The notes: generated by a model from the sequence alone, not told the origin. A stretch of DNA of 64,000 bases from Gemmiger gallinarum (GCF_014982805.1 NZ_JADCKC010000002.1:372001-436000), one strand, 5' to 3'. Positions 33,026 to 41,844 are shown, counted from the stretch's first letter. A program made the numbers and translations.

Positions 33026-34095
33026 CACACCTCCGTAGTACTGGCAAAGTAGGGACGGCCTTCCGCCTGTGCTTGCATCCACAGGTCCATGGCGTCGCCG
33101 CTGGACGCCGGACCGATGAGCCAGCAGGTGCGCTGCTCCACCGGAAGGCCCTTCTCCCTGGCCGATGCCAGAATATTGTCGGATGCATCCACGATGCACA
33201 GCTTCTGCAGATTGTTTTCCATGCTTTCCTCCTCATAGTGTTTGACAGCGCCGGCCTCGGCGCTGATCCACTGGCCAGCGGCACCGCCCACGCCACGCTG
33301 GGTGATGCGAAGCCAGCCGTCCGACACCTCATAGACGGCATAGAGCCGCCCGGCCAGGGCCTTGCAGTCGTCGGCGGAATGCTCGCCCCAGTCCACCAAG
33401 GCATACTCGGTACCGGGGCCGGTGCGCCTCATGTAGTTGCTGTCGCCAATGCGGATCTCGCCCACGGGCTGCTCGCCGGTGTCCCGGTGCCAGATGTAAC
33501 CGGCGTTGTCCCGCACGTTGCCGCTGCCCAGCTCGGTGCCGCCGTAAACCGTCATGCCGGCGGGAATGTGCAAAGCCCGGTTGATGGGGTAGTTATCATC
33601 CGGGGCATAGCTGCCGCCCCCGATGCTGTGCCAGGGACACTTGCCCGCTTTGGGCTTGTCCTGCGCCCGGCCGAAGTCGATGTGCAGGTGGGTGGATGCC
33701 CCGCCCGCGGTGCCCTCGGAATACATCCAGCCCCCCGCCGGGATGGTCTTGCCCGCAGCCAGGCCCAGAGCCGACCGGTCGGCGGCCGTCATGTGGATGC
33801 ATTCCAGCAGGATATAACAGATCTCGCCGGAAACAAGCAGGAGCGGCTCGGTGCTTGCAAAAAACCAGACGCCCTGCGCCGAGCTGCCGCAGGCCAGGGC
33901 GGTCATATCATTGCCGGCGTACACCTTGGATTTACCGGTATCTTTGCCGCCCACATCGATGGGCAGGCGGCCGCCATGCTGGCCCTTGCCGGTGCTGGGC
34001 GTCACCCCGTCCACCGCGTAGCCCATGCGGTAGCCGCTGACTCTATGTACTCCGCCGTTTTCGCCAACGGCGGGCATATACGCTTTTTGGTACAT
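33025..34095 (-). CDS. phage lysin, M23-type endopeptidase with C-terminal SH3-like domain
   Basis: 356 residues from ATG 34095 (AGGAGG upstream). Residues ~15-145 fit a divergent M23 domain: QHGGRLPIDVGG (His40, Asp47, with a three-residue wider spacing than usual), ILLECIHM (His101) and GGASTHLHIDFG (His136, His138), the H-x-H zinc motif. A linker leads to a bacterial SH3-like wall-binding part (about 225-290, IRIGDSNYMRRTGPGTEYALV) and a short tail. It would cut peptide cross-links of peptidoglycan. Assignment rests on motif pattern. Confidence 0.72.
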   Translation of the reverse strand: MYQKAYMPAVGENGGVHRVSGYRMGYAVDGVTPSTGKGQHGGRLPIDVGGKDTGKSKVYAGNDMTALACGSSAQGVWFFASTEPLLLVSGEICYILLECIHMTAADRSALGLAAGKTIPAGGWMYSEGTAGGASTHLHIDFGRAQDKPKAGKCPWHSIGGGSYAPDDNYPINRALHIPAGMTVYGGTELGSGNVRDNAGYIWHRDTGEQPVGEIRIGDSNYMRRTGPGTEYALVDWGEHSADDCKALAGRLYAVYEVSDGWLRITQRGVGGAAGQWISAEAGAVKHYEEESMENNLQKLCIVDASDNILASAREKGLPVEQRTCWLIGPASSGDAMDLWMQAQAEGRPYFASTTEV

Positions 34096-34151
34096 TGCGC
34101 TTCCTCCTGAATTTCCTGTTTTGTCCAAACCAGTCCGACAGCTCTCTGGAC

Positions 34152-35144
34152 TCACAGCTTGATTCCGTAAATTTTGTACGGCGTCGCCGTGTTTTCCACG
34201 GATGCCGCTTCAAATGTGACGCCGCTGCTGCTGGTGGAAAAATTCCGGTATGCCGTTCCGGTTCCCACAAGGGTAATCACCCCTTTGCTGCCCACCGGCA
34301 CCAGGATGCTGGAGCACACCGCCTCGGCGGAATAAGACCATCCCAGCACCAGTACGGCATGATACCCCGACAGACTCAGCGACACCTTTTTGGCGGGAAA
34401 GGTGGACGACGGACTTGAATTTGTCCACAGCAGAACAATTTTAGTGGTACTGAGAGATGCGACGGCATCCTGCACGCATTTGGGCGTTGCGGCCGTGCCG
34501 TCGGATACCCCCGACGTGCCGGGCGTATCGGACAGTTTGACGTGCCCGTAAACAGCACTGCTGCCCGTCCCATAGGTGGCCAGGGTACTGGCATGGGACT
34601 TCGGCGCAAACGCAGAATCCGCCTGGATTTTGGTGTAGTAGTCGGACAGGTCCACCTGATCCCCGGTATCGACCCAGGCTGCGGTATCGCCGTCCCAGGT
34701 CCAGATGGTATCCGTCGAGCCGATGATTGCCCACTGGCCGTTTTCGCCGGTGGGATGGACACTCCGAAGGGCCTCTTCCGTGGCATACCACCCCAGCGCG
34801 CCCTGGGCGATCTGCTGGGCCTGCCGGGCTGCCTCCGCCGCCTCCGCCGCGCTGGCATTTGCCTGCCGGGCACAGGTATCTGCATTGCTTTCGCTCACTG
34901 CCGCCTGTCCGGCACTCTGGGCCGCCGCCCGGGCATTGTCCGCCGCCGAAAGGATCTCCTCCAGGTTTTCGCTGATTTGCTCGATCCCCTGGGCGTTGTC
35001 CGCCACGATCTGCCCGTACTGCCGGGCGGTCTCAGCGTTTTGGGCCACCTGAGCCGCGGTCTGTTCCATCCCGGCCAGCCCCGCAAAGGCCTCATCCAGT
35101 TCCGCCCCCGTCATGGGACTGTCGTAATAGGTTGTCTCAGCCAC
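34152..35144 (-). CDS. phage tail fibre / receptor-binding protein
   Basis: 330 residues from a GTG at 35144, preceded by AGGAGGAG and overlapping the stop of the previous gene. The N-terminal ~130 residues form an Ala/Gln/Glu-rich coiled coil; then WAIIGSTDTIWTWDGDTAAW (carbohydrate or fibre repeat pattern) and a YYTKIQADSAFAPKSH segment often found in tail fibres; the C-terminal ~110 residues form a Ser/Thr/Gly-rich beta domain ending PYKIYGIKL, as in receptor-binding tips. No chaperone gene follows. Confidence 0.75.
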   Translation of the reverse strand: MAETTYYDSPMTGAELDEAFAGLAGMEQTAAQVAQNAETARQYGQIVADNAQGIEQISENLEEILSAADNARAAAQSAGQAAVSESNADTCARQANASAAEAAEAARQAQQIAQGALGWYATEEALRSVHPTGENGQWAIIGSTDTIWTWDGDTAAWVDTGDQVDLSDYYTKIQADSAFAPKSHASTLATYGTGSSAVYGHVKLSDTPGTSGVSDGTAATPKCVQDAVASLSTTKIVLLWTNSSPSSTFPAKKVSLSLSGYHAVLVLGWSYSAEAVCSSILVPVGSKGVITLVGTGTAYRNFSTSSSGVTFEAASVENTATPYKIYGIKL

Positions 35145-35316
35145 CGGTCTCCTCCTGTTCTGCCTGTCTGGCCAGTTCCCGCTCCTTGTCCTCCACCACA
35201 TGAACCAGGTTCAAAAGGACCAGCCGCACCACCACCGGGTGCAGCCCGCTTGCGTTGATGGCCTCCACCACCTGCTGTTCAAAGGCTTCCACCGCGCGTC
35301 CTGCGTCCATTGTCAT
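35137..35316 (-). CDS. small phage protein of unknown function
   Basis: 59 residues, ATG 35316 overlapping the stop of the lipoprotein gene (ATGA) with ATGGAGGG upstream. Predicted mostly alpha-helical (AVEAFEQQVVEAINASGLHP, VRLVLLNLVHVVEDKERE), amphipathic, acidic. No known motif. Its tight coupling to the lipoprotein gene suggests they work together. Confidence 0.6.
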   Translation of the reverse strand: MTMDAGRAVEAFEQQVVEAINASGLHPVVVRLVLLNLVHVVEDKERELARQAEQEETGG

Positions 35317-35471
35317 CCCTCCATTTCTTCTACGTCCGCCATGGGGCTGCCGGAAAATTCCGGCCGCGGTGCGGGGTCCCCGTGCCCGAACGCCCCGCCG
35401 CTGGGCAGACAGGATGTCAGGACCGCCGCCATGAGCCACAGAATCAGGCAGACAGTAAGTTTTTGTCTCAT
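35313..35471 (-). CDS. small phage-encoded lipoprotein
   Basis: 52 residues from ATG 35471, overlapping the tail-protein stop (ATGA) with GGGAGGG upstream. A short signal peptide (MRQKLTVCLILWLMAAV) ends in lipobox L-T-S-C (Cys20), leaving a 33-residue acidic, Pro-rich lipid-anchored peptide. Small lipoproteins in phages can block superinfection or help lysis; nothing here decides between these. Confidence 0.65.
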   Translation of the reverse strand: MRQKLTVCLILWLMAAVLTSCLPSGGAFGHGDPAPRPEFSGSPMADVEEMEG

Positions 35472-37321
35472 ATTTCCCTCCCGTTGACGGCCAGGGTCGT
35501 ACATTCGATGCGGCCGGGGATCTCAAACTTGCTGGCATTGCAGTGGATGGTAGCGCCGGTCTGGTCGATGGCAATGCCCACAAAATTGCTGTGTGCCCCG
35601 CCGCTGGACCAGCCGAAATCCGGCGTCCCGCTGGAAAACCATCCCAGGAAGGTATACCGGCTGTTGTCCCCGATGTAGGTTGCGCCGTATCTGCTGTACA
35701 GCACCCCCGTCAGATAGCTTTTGCCGCCGTTTTCCACATACCACTTGATACCCCGGTCGTCCATCTCCACCCGGTTGCTGCCCGAGCGCCCGGTGCGCAG
35801 GGTCCCGGCATCCAGGTCATAGACGGTATTGCCTGCCTCGGAGCCGATCTTGCCGGTGGTGATGTTGCCGCCGTTGATGGCGGTTTTTCCCGCCGTGGAC
35901 AGGTCGGCAAAGGTTACCATGCCTTCAAAGGTGATTTCTGCGCTGGACAGCGTCACGCCTCCCGCCTTGAGGGTCAGGGTGCTGGACTGGTCCCCCGCTT
36001 TCGCCGAGAGGGTCAGTCCTTCCAGGCTCTGGTCAATGAGGGTCTGCGCTCCCTCACCGTCCAGCTTGCCGGACACCTGGGTGCGCAGTCCTTCCACGCT
36101 CAGCTCCAGGGACGCCATTCCGCCCGAAAGCTCGGATGCCGTGATTTTAAGCCCCTCCACATTGGCTTTGATCTCCAGCATTCTGCCTTTCAGATTGGAA
36201 TAGCTCTGCTCGTTGACCGCCGCCGTGGAATCCCGTCGGGGATTTCCGGTGCTTTCCAACGTGCATCGCTGGCCGGAGATGGTCCGCGCCATAATGCAGG
36301 TCTGCATGGCCCGGCCGTAGCTGTCGGTGACCGTCAGGATGGTGCCGGGCTCAGGCAGGTCCTCCGCCGCCTGCACCGCCGCCGAGAAAGGCGTGTAGCA
36401 AATGTCCCCCATCTCCTCAAAGATGGCCTGAGCCACCGGCCGCAGATCGTCAGCGGCGGAGGTGGTCAGCAGCAGATTGCCCTGCAGGACCAGGGCGTTG
36501 GTGCCGGTCTCCTCCGGCGGATAGATCACCCCCACATCCTCCTCCGACTGGCGGATCTGCACCTTGTCGATGGGGGCTGTTTCGTAATCCTCGTAGTGCA
36601 GGGTGCCGGACAGGATTCCCGCCTGACGCATGCCGAACCGCCAGATGTCTCCCTCGGCCGTGCGCAGAGCAGCCCCGGCCAGACGCAGCCCCGCCCGGAC
36701 GCCCTCCTCGGTGGACGGTCCGATGCCTCCCGCTGCGGTCTGCCGGTACCAGCCGAAGGTCAGCCGCCCCTCCGGCGTCATGCGAGCAAAGCGGCAGGCC
36801 GCCTGGGCCGCCCACTGGATGAGCTGCCGCCCGGTGAGGCCGTCGGCATAGAAGGCCTGAATGCCGTATGCCCCGTTGGGCAGGTCGGTCAGGGCGGCGT
36901 CCGCCAGGGCCACCCCGCACTGGGTGCAGACCGCCCGGACGAAATCAGCCAGCGCCATGGGAAAGCTTCCCTGCTGCTCCCGCAGCCAGGGGGAAAGATC
37001 CCGGTCCAGCAGGGTCATGCGGTCGTAGGCCGTGACGCGGATGACGTTGGCGCTGACCTTCTCCGGCTTTTCGGCCAGAAAAACACCCGCCTGTGTCTCG
37101 GCTTTGGTGCCGGTATCCAGACGGGTCAAGATCAGTTCGGTGCCCTGGGCGATGCGCAGGCCGTTAGCCGGTGCCCAGAGCTCCAGTTCGGCGCAGGCCG
37201 CACAGGCCGCCCCGGGACAGAGGTCTTCCTGGTCGCTGACCTGCTCGGTGAGGGTCACACTGCGGATGCTGCCCGCATCCAGCAGAGTGCCGTCGGGCAG
37301 GGCTATTTTATAGGCAAGCAA
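35468..37321 (-). CDS. phage tail hub / tail-associated structural protein
   Basis: 617 residues starting from TTG 37321, with GAGGAGGTGG seven bases upstream. The first ~350 residues resemble siphovirus Tal/hub proteins (MLAYKIALPDGTLLDAGSIR, TGVFLAEKPEKVSANVIRVTAYD-like region, QLIQWAAQAACRFARMTPEGRLTFGWY). The next part is a helical linker (SNLKGRMLEIKANVEGLKITASEL) and a beta-rich C-terminus with ITTGKIGSEAGNTVYDL, as in long minor structural proteins (gp58-like). It would sit at the tail tip. TTG starts are rare in this window. Confidence 0.75.
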   Translation of the reverse strand: MLAYKIALPDGTLLDAGSIRSVTLTEQVSDQEDLCPGAACAACAELELWAPANGLRIAQGTELILTRLDTGTKAETQAGVFLAEKPEKVSANVIRVTAYDRMTLLDRDLSPWLREQQGSFPMALADFVRAVCTQCGVALADAALTDLPNGAYGIQAFYADGLTGRQLIQWAAQAACRFARMTPEGRLTFGWYRQTAAGGIGPSTEEGVRAGLRLAGAALRTAEGDIWRFGMRQAGILSGTLHYEDYETAPIDKVQIRQSEEDVGVIYPPEETGTNALVLQGNLLLTTSAADDLRPVAQAIFEEMGDICYTPFSAAVQAAEDLPEPGTILTVTDSYGRAMQTCIMARTISGQRCTLESTGNPRRDSTAAVNEQSYSNLKGRMLEIKANVEGLKITASELSGGMASLELSVEGLRTQVSGKLDGEGAQTLIDQSLEGLTLSAKAGDQSSTLTLKAGGVTLSSAEITFEGMVTFADLSTAGKTAINGGNITTGKIGSEAGNTVYDLDAGTLRTGRSGSNRVEMDDRGIKWYVENGGKSYLTGVLYSRYGATYIGDNSRYTFLGWFSSGTPDFGWSSGGAHSNFVGIAIDQTGATIHCNASKFEIPGRIECTTLAVNGREI

Positions 37322-37333
37322 TGGACCACCTCC

Positions 37334-37702
37334 TCAGCATTCGATGATATTGAACTTGAAATTCTTGTACAGCCCGTCCCGCCGCTTGAGGACCACACTG
37401 GTCTTGGAGCAGTAGGCGGTGCAGGTATGGGGTTTGCCGTCCGCCCCGGTATAGCCGAAGGTGAAGGATGCCTCTCCCTTGAGCAGCCCGTCCAGATAGT
37501 GATAGTCCTCCCGGTCCAGCAAGGCATAGCTGAACCCGAAGGTCATCACCCGCTCCCGCACGATGATGCGGTGCATGACGCCGTCCTCGGTGCGGCCACT
37601 GTCACTGGCGTCCAGGTCGGAGAAGCTCAGTTCCGCCTCCTCATCCGGTTCCAGCATGGGATAGCCGTTGATGGTGTACTGTGTACTGTAAGCCCGGATC
37701 AT
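37334..37702 (-). CDS. phage distal tail-type protein
   Basis: 122 residues; its ATG overlaps the tape measure stop (ATGA, 37699-37702). A compact beta-rich protein (YTINGYPMLEPDEEAELSF, ERVMTFGFSYALLDREDYHYLDGLL, GEASFTFGYTGADGKPHTCTAY, KNFKFNIIEC). Position between tape measure and hub fits a short distal-tail/adaptor protein, about half the size of classical Dit. Confidence 0.65.
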   Translation of the reverse strand: MIRAYSTQYTINGYPMLEPDEEAELSFSDLDASDSGRTEDGVMHRIIVRERVMTFGFSYALLDREDYHYLDGLLKGEASFTFGYTGADGKPHTCTAYCSKTSVVLKRRDGLYKNFKFNIIEC

Positions 37703-39390
37703 ACCACACCTCCCGTGATGACCGCTCGGCGGCTGTTATAGCGGCGCACCGCCCGGCCGATGACCTCATCCCCGATGACGACACCGCCGCCGTTTTCCCG
37801 GATGGCCTCGATGATCTGCTGGGCAGCGGTGAGCACCGCGTCCACCACCTCGCCGTTGGCGTCGGACATAGCCTGGGCCATGGCCGACTGGGGCGCCGCG
37901 ATCTCCGGGTCGGAAGAGGCCCCCGGGTACTCGCCCATCATGGCCAGGGTGGGCTGTCGGATGACGCCGCCCGAGGCCAGCATGGGAATCTGGGGCACCG
38001 TGACCGCAGGGATGGAAAATCCAAAGCGCTGTCCGCCCAGCCCCGGCACCCAGTCCGGCACCGTAAAGCTCAGGCTGTTGATGGCCCCCGCCACCCCGTT
38101 GATGCCGGCGGCCACGGCGTTCAGCATGCCGTTGACCAGACCGATGACCCCGTTGACCGCCGTCCGCACCAGATTCTGAATGCCGGCCCAGACCTGTGCC
38201 GCCGTGGCGCGGACGCTCTCCCAGGCGGCAGCCCAGTCCCCCGCAAAGACGTTGGACATGAACTGCGCCACCCCGGTAAAGGCAGTGATGATCAGGTTTG
38301 CCGCCTCACTGAGCACCGACGCCGCGCTGGTGCCGGTCTGCCCCATGACGGTCAGCAGCTGGGCGATCAGCGGCCCGAAGGTCTGGGTCATCCAGTTCAG
38401 CAGGGGCATGAGCAGATTGTTCCAGAAGTTCAGCAGCATGGTCTGCCCTGCCCCCAGCAGATTCAGCGCCTGGATCCAGAGGGGCTGCAGATGTTCGGTC
38501 CACAAACTTTCCGCCAGGGCGATGAACTGGGTCAGCACCGGCTGGACCACTGTCTGCCACAGGCTGGTGATCAGCGTCATCAGGTTCTGCACGGCCAGGC
38601 TCATCCCGGTCAGGATGGGCTGTCCCCAGCTCTGCCAGGCCGTGGAGATGCCCTCCATCAGCCCGTTCCAGACCTGCAGCACAAGGCCCATGGCAGGCAG
38701 CAATACCGTCTGCACCGCATCGGAGGCCAGCCCGCACCCGGTCTGAAAGGCCGTTGCCAAGGCATTGGCCCCGGTGGTCAGCACCCCTGAGGCCACCGGC
38801 CCCATGGCCGCCGACAGACTGCCGAAGATTCCAGGGGCAAAGGTCCCGCTCATCCAGTCCAGAAAATGGGAAAAAGTTCTCCGCCACAGTCCGGACAGGG
38901 CAGTAGAAAGCCCGTTCCACACCGTCAGGGCCACCCGGGAAACAGCACCCCACACCTTGGTCCAGATTGCCTGCCCTGCCCGGGCCAGATCCTGCAGCCA
39001 GTCCCAGAACTCTGCCGCCGCCTTTTTCAGTTTTTCCCAGTCGCTGTCGGTCTTGCTGCCCGACGACCTGGACGACGAGCTCTTGGACGAGCTGCTCTTG
39101 CTTCCCGTCCCGGCTTCCTCTGCCTGGGGTGCGGCGGGCAGCTTTTCGATCTCATCAAAGCTGGCGGTGTATCTGGCCGCCGCCTTGGCCGCCTTTGCGG
39201 TGGCGGTGGCTGTCTTTGCAGCAGCAGCGGCCGCCGCCTGCATGGCGGAGGCCGCCCCTTTGGCGGCGTTTTCCACCGTGGTCATGCTGCGTGCCGCTGC
39301 CGCCGAAGGTCGCATCAGGGCAGCCGCCGCCCGCCATTTTTTCAGCTCAGACTGCTTTTTATCGCTTGTTTTCTCGGTGATCTGTGCCAC
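37699..39390 (-). CDS. phage tail tape measure protein (short)
   Basis: 563 residues from a GTG at 39390 with AAAGGAGGAAG eight bases upstream; the longer ATG-less frame above it overlaps the tail chaperone. N-terminal Ala/Thr/Lys-rich helix and Ser/Lys linker, then repeated hydrophobic helical segments with Trp (WNGLMEGISTAWQSWGQPIL, WTEHLQPLWIQALNLLG) and a membrane-active middle, and a C-terminal FGFSIPAVTVPQIPMLASGG that is typical of TMP ends. By the rule of about 0.15 nm of tail per residue, the tail would be about 85 nm, short for a siphovirus. Confidence 0.85.
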   Translation of the reverse strand: MAQITEKTSDKKQSELKKWRAAAALMRPSAAAARSMTTVENAAKGAASAMQAAAAAAAKTATATAKAAKAAARYTASFDEIEKLPAAPQAEEAGTGSKSSSSKSSSSRSSGSKTDSDWEKLKKAAAEFWDWLQDLARAGQAIWTKVWGAVSRVALTVWNGLSTALSGLWRRTFSHFLDWMSGTFAPGIFGSLSAAMGPVASGVLTTGANALATAFQTGCGLASDAVQTVLLPAMGLVLQVWNGLMEGISTAWQSWGQPILTGMSLAVQNLMTLITSLWQTVVQPVLTQFIALAESLWTEHLQPLWIQALNLLGAGQTMLLNFWNNLLMPLLNWMTQTFGPLIAQLLTVMGQTGTSAASVLSEAANLIITAFTGVAQFMSNVFAGDWAAAWESVRATAAQVWAGIQNLVRTAVNGVIGLVNGMLNAVAAGINGVAGAINSLSFTVPDWVPGLGGQRFGFSIPAVTVPQIPMLASGGVIRQPTLAMMGEYPGASSDPEIAAPQSAMAQAMSDANGEVVDAVLTAAQQIIEAIRENGGGVVIGDEVIGRAVRRYNSRRAVITGGVV

Positions 39391-39772
39391 CGTCCTTCCT
39401 CCTTTCTCCCCCCGGGACGGGGTTTTGCCCGAACAGCCGGGCCAGCTCTGCCTGCAAAGCCCGCTGCGCCCCCGTATCGGGGCCGCGTTTTGCCGCCCGC
39501 CGGGCTGCAAAGCGGTTCCAGTCCCGCCGGGCTTTGCGCTGCCAGGGCGTCATCCGCCGCAGGGCTGCCGGGTCCCGCTCGGTGCGCACCGCCACCAGTC
39601 TGCCCAGAGGGGTATCCTCCATCAGGCCCTCCACCAGCTGCGCCCACTCCGCCCAGGGCAGTTCTCCCTGGACGGCGGGCAGCACGCCGTACTGGGCGGC
39701 CACGCTCTGCAAAATAGCATCCTCGTCAAACAGAAGGTCATAGGCCTCCTGCCCTGCAAAGGGTTGTTCAGC
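39359..39772 (-). CDS. second reading frame of the tail assembly chaperone (likely made by +1 or -2 frameshift)
   Basis: An open frame runs on in the +1 frame from the end of the first chaperone gene (TGA at 39768-39770) to 39359. Homology-like features of the Gp15 family begin before any start codon: AYDLLFDEDAIL, QYGVLPAVQGELPWAEWAQL, GLMEDTPLGRLVAVR. The only internal starts are TTG (39712) and later GTG, which would cut off the conserved beginning. So a fused product made by ribosomal frameshifting is more likely than a separate protein. No classic slippery heptamer was seen. Confidence 0.6.
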   Translation of the reverse strand, partial: AEQPFAGQEAYDLLFDEDAILQSVAAQYGVLPAVQGELPWAEWAQLVEGLMEDTPLGRLVAVRTERDPAALRRMTPWQRKARRDWNRFAARRAAKRGPDTGAQRALQAELARLFGQNPVPGGERRKDGGTDHRENKR

Positions 39773-40094
39773 CCTGCTCCCGGGCGGTGCGAAATCGCCG
39801 GCGGACGGTCTCCGCCTCCTCGCCGGTGACGGCAGCCAGCACTAGGGCAAAGAGCTCCTGCACTGCCGGATAGGGCAGATTCTTCTCCTCCAGCTCCTTG
39901 GCCGCCTGGGCGCCCAGTGCCAGCCGGAAGGCCTCGTTCAGCTGAGCTTCCGCCTCGGCGTCCTCCTTTGCCATCACCCGCTGGATGCGCATCACCGTTT
40001 TCTGACGGTTGTCCACCGGGTAGACCTTGTCTCCCACCCGGACCTCGGGCACCTCGGTCAGCAGCTTGTCGTCAAGGGTATACAGTTTAGCCAT
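39768..40094 (-). CDS. phage tail assembly chaperone (first frame)
   Basis: 108 residues, mainly helical (NRQKTVMRIQRVMAKEDAEAEAQLNEAFRLAL...LPYPAVQELFALVLAAVTGEEAETVRRRF). Size and place between tail tube and tape measure genes match the G-type chaperone that guides tape-measure folding. A +1-frame extension follows directly. Confidence 0.75.
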   Translation of the reverse strand: MAKLYTLDDKLLTEVPEVRVGDKVYPVDNRQKTVMRIQRVMAKEDAEAEAQLNEAFRLALGAQAAKELEEKNLPYPAVQELFALVLAAVTGEEAETVRRRFRTAREQG

Positions 40095-40176
40095 GGTATC
40101 CTCCTGTCAAATGTTTTTCCCGCCCACCCGTCGGGGACGATGCCCCATTCCCTTCTGTCATATGTTTCCGGCCCGG

Positions 40177-40626
40177 TCAGACGCCGGAGGCCGGGGTATA
40201 GGTAGGCTTGCCGTCGCTGTGGACCTCAAACTCCAGAGCGGCCACGTCGGTGGCGTCGCCGCTGCCGGGGTTGGTCACGCTGAGCACACAGTCAAAGGCC
40301 AGCTTGGCCCCGTCGGGGAACTCCCACTCAAACTTGGTGTCGCAGCCGCTGCCGGTACCCCAGGCGTTGGCGGCCACGTAGTCGTTGCCCTCGTCGCCGA
40401 TCTCCCGCTTGCCGGACAGGGTGATGGTCAGGCTCTTGCCGGTGACCATGCGGCGCTTCCAGCCTTCCGCTTCCATGGGGGTCCACTCCTCCACATTGCC
40501 GTCGATCTCCACCGAGAAGGTCTCCAGACTGGACACCGGCTTCATGTCGTCGTCAATGCTGCTTCTGCCGTTGGTGCCGATCTTGAACTTGTTTTCAAAT
40601 ACCGGATAAACGCCGGTTCTTGCCAT
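40177..40626 (-). CDS. phage major tail (tube) protein
   Basis: 149 residues, TP901-1/phi13-type tube protein: MARTGVYPVFENKFKIGT, KPVSSLETFSVEIDGNVEEW, GKSLTITLSGKREIGDEGNDYV, AALEFEVHSDGKPTYTPA. It assembles the tail tube around the tape measure. AAAGGAG precedes the start. Confidence 0.88.
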   Translation of the reverse strand: MARTGVYPVFENKFKIGTNGRSSIDDDMKPVSSLETFSVEIDGNVEEWTPMEAEGWKRRMVTGKSLTITLSGKREIGDEGNDYVAANAWGTGSGCDTKFEWEFPDGAKLAFDCVLSVTNPGSGDATDVAALEFEVHSDGKPTYTPASGV

Positions 40627-40667
40627 TGGTCTTCACTCCTTTTTGTTGTCTGTGAACAGGCCGCCTC

Positions 40668-41069
40668 TCAGCGCCCGTAGTAAAGCTGTACCCGGATCAG
40701 GTACTCAAACACGCCGTCGCCGCCCTTGCCCAGGGGAACAGGCCCCGGCCCGGGGTCCGCCCAGAACACCAGCGTTCCGTCCATGGTCAGCCCTGTCTGA
40801 CCGTAAAACATGGCCCAGAGCTTCTGGGCCTGTGCTTCGGCCTCGGGCTGATTCTGGCCCCAGCGCAGCAGCAGCCGGGCGGTCAGCACATCCCAGTGGG
40901 TGCACTCCGCCCCGCCCAGGCAGATTCTGGCCCGGGCGCCCGCCGTTTCCTCCCGGTCGTCAAAGATGCCGAGAAAAAAGGGCTTGCTGCCGTCCACACT
41001 GCCCAGGCGCACACAGTCCGGCCGGTCAAAGCGAGGGGCCAGCCAGCCGTACAGCTGTTTCAGCGTCAT
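40668..41069 (-). CDS. phage tail terminator / minor capsid-type protein
   Basis: 133 residues from ATG 41069 (GGGAGG upstream). Mixed alpha/beta with VRLGSVDGSKPFFLGIFD, LTARLLLRWGQNQPEAEAQAQKLW and VFEYLIRVQLYYGR. Size, position just before the tube gene and C-terminal strand pattern fit a tail terminator (minor capsid C-like). Confidence 0.6.
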   Translation of the reverse strand: MTLKQLYGWLAPRFDRPDCVRLGSVDGSKPFFLGIFDDREETAGARARICLGGAECTHWDVLTARLLLRWGQNQPEAEAQAQKLWAMFYGQTGLTMDGTLVFWADPGPGPVPLGKGGDGVFEYLIRVQLYYGR

Positions 41070-41083
41070 ACGTTTTCCTCCCC

Positions 41084-41464
41084 TCACACCAGCGTCAGCC
41101 GGGTATAGTTGACGGTACCGTCGGGGTTGCGTCCCCGCATGGCCGAGTCAATGCGCCAGCTCTTTCCGCCGATCTCCACGCTGCCCGCCAGCACATCCCG
41201 TTCGGGGGCGATGTCCCCGTCAAAAAGGGCCACGCCCTGCCGCCAGTGGACCACCCGCTCGGCATCGATGCCCCGCCGAGTTCCGTCCCCGAAATCCCGG
41301 TTGGGGCTGATGCTCTGTTTGGGTTCGTCGTCCAGCCGGCACATGAGGGAGAGCACCAGCACCCCGTCGGGGGCGCCGTCGGCGGTTTCCCCGTCGGTCA
41401 GCGTCACGGTGACGGGGGTGCGGCAGAGCTCGGGTCGCACCAGCTTGGGCCACCGGCCGCTCAT
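41084..41464 (-). CDS. phage head closure / head-tail connector protein
   Basis: 126 residues, ATG 41464 overlapping the previous stop (ATGA). Beta-barrel-like composition (RTPVTVTLTDGETADGAP, VVHWRQGVALFDGDIAPERD, GGKSWRIDSAMRG). Place after the first connector suggests a stopper/head-closure protein (minor capsid family). Confidence 0.6.
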   Translation of the reverse strand: MSGRWPKLVRPELCRTPVTVTLTDGETADGAPDGVLVLSLMCRLDDEPKQSISPNRDFGDGTRRGIDAERVVHWRQGVALFDGDIAPERDVLAGSVEIGGKSWRIDSAMRGRNPDGTVNYTRLTLV

Positions 41465-41844
41465 GGTCCCACCCCGCGGCAGCAAAGGCCGCTCAGGAGC
41501 AAGAGCTCCTGCATTTCGGTGCAGACACCGCCGGTCTGGGCATCCGTTTGTTCAAAGGTCATGCTCACCCCGCCCACGTCGTACTGTTTCAGGCCCTGCC
41601 GCCAGGCCGAGCCCTCCTCCAAAAGCCAGTTTGCCTGGGCGCAGACTGCCCGGCGCACCAGCTCGGCGGCGCGTTCAGGCAGGGCATCCACCCCGCCCGC
41701 CGCCTCGATGCGTCCCAGGGTCAGCCGGTCGGCGGCGCGGCTGGCCTGCCACAGGGCACGGTCCAGAGCCTCGCCGCTCAGGGCGGCATCCTCCCCGTAC
41801 AGCCCGGTATAGTCCTGCCGGGCGGCATAGCTTTGCAGCGCCAT
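41461..41844 (-). CDS. phage head-tail connector (gp6-like) protein
   Basis: 127 residues from ATG 41844. Largely helical (ALDRALWQASRAADRLTLGRIEAA, RAAELVRRAVCAQANWLLEEG), with the usual C-terminal QELLLLSGLCCRG. This is the gp6/gp15-type connector that follows the capsid gene in siphoviruses. Confidence 0.7.
   Translation of the reverse strand: MALQSYAARQDYTGLYGEDAALSGEALDRALWQASRAADRLTLGRIEAAGGVDALPERAAELVRRAVCAQANWLLEEGSAWRQGLKQYDVGGVSMTFEQTDAQTGGVCTEMQELLLLSGLCCRGVGP

Noticed and set aside
38765-39829. Plus-strand open frames across the tape measure and chaperone genes
   Set aside because: Lack ribosome sites and oppose a coherent, overlapping minus-strand gene series.
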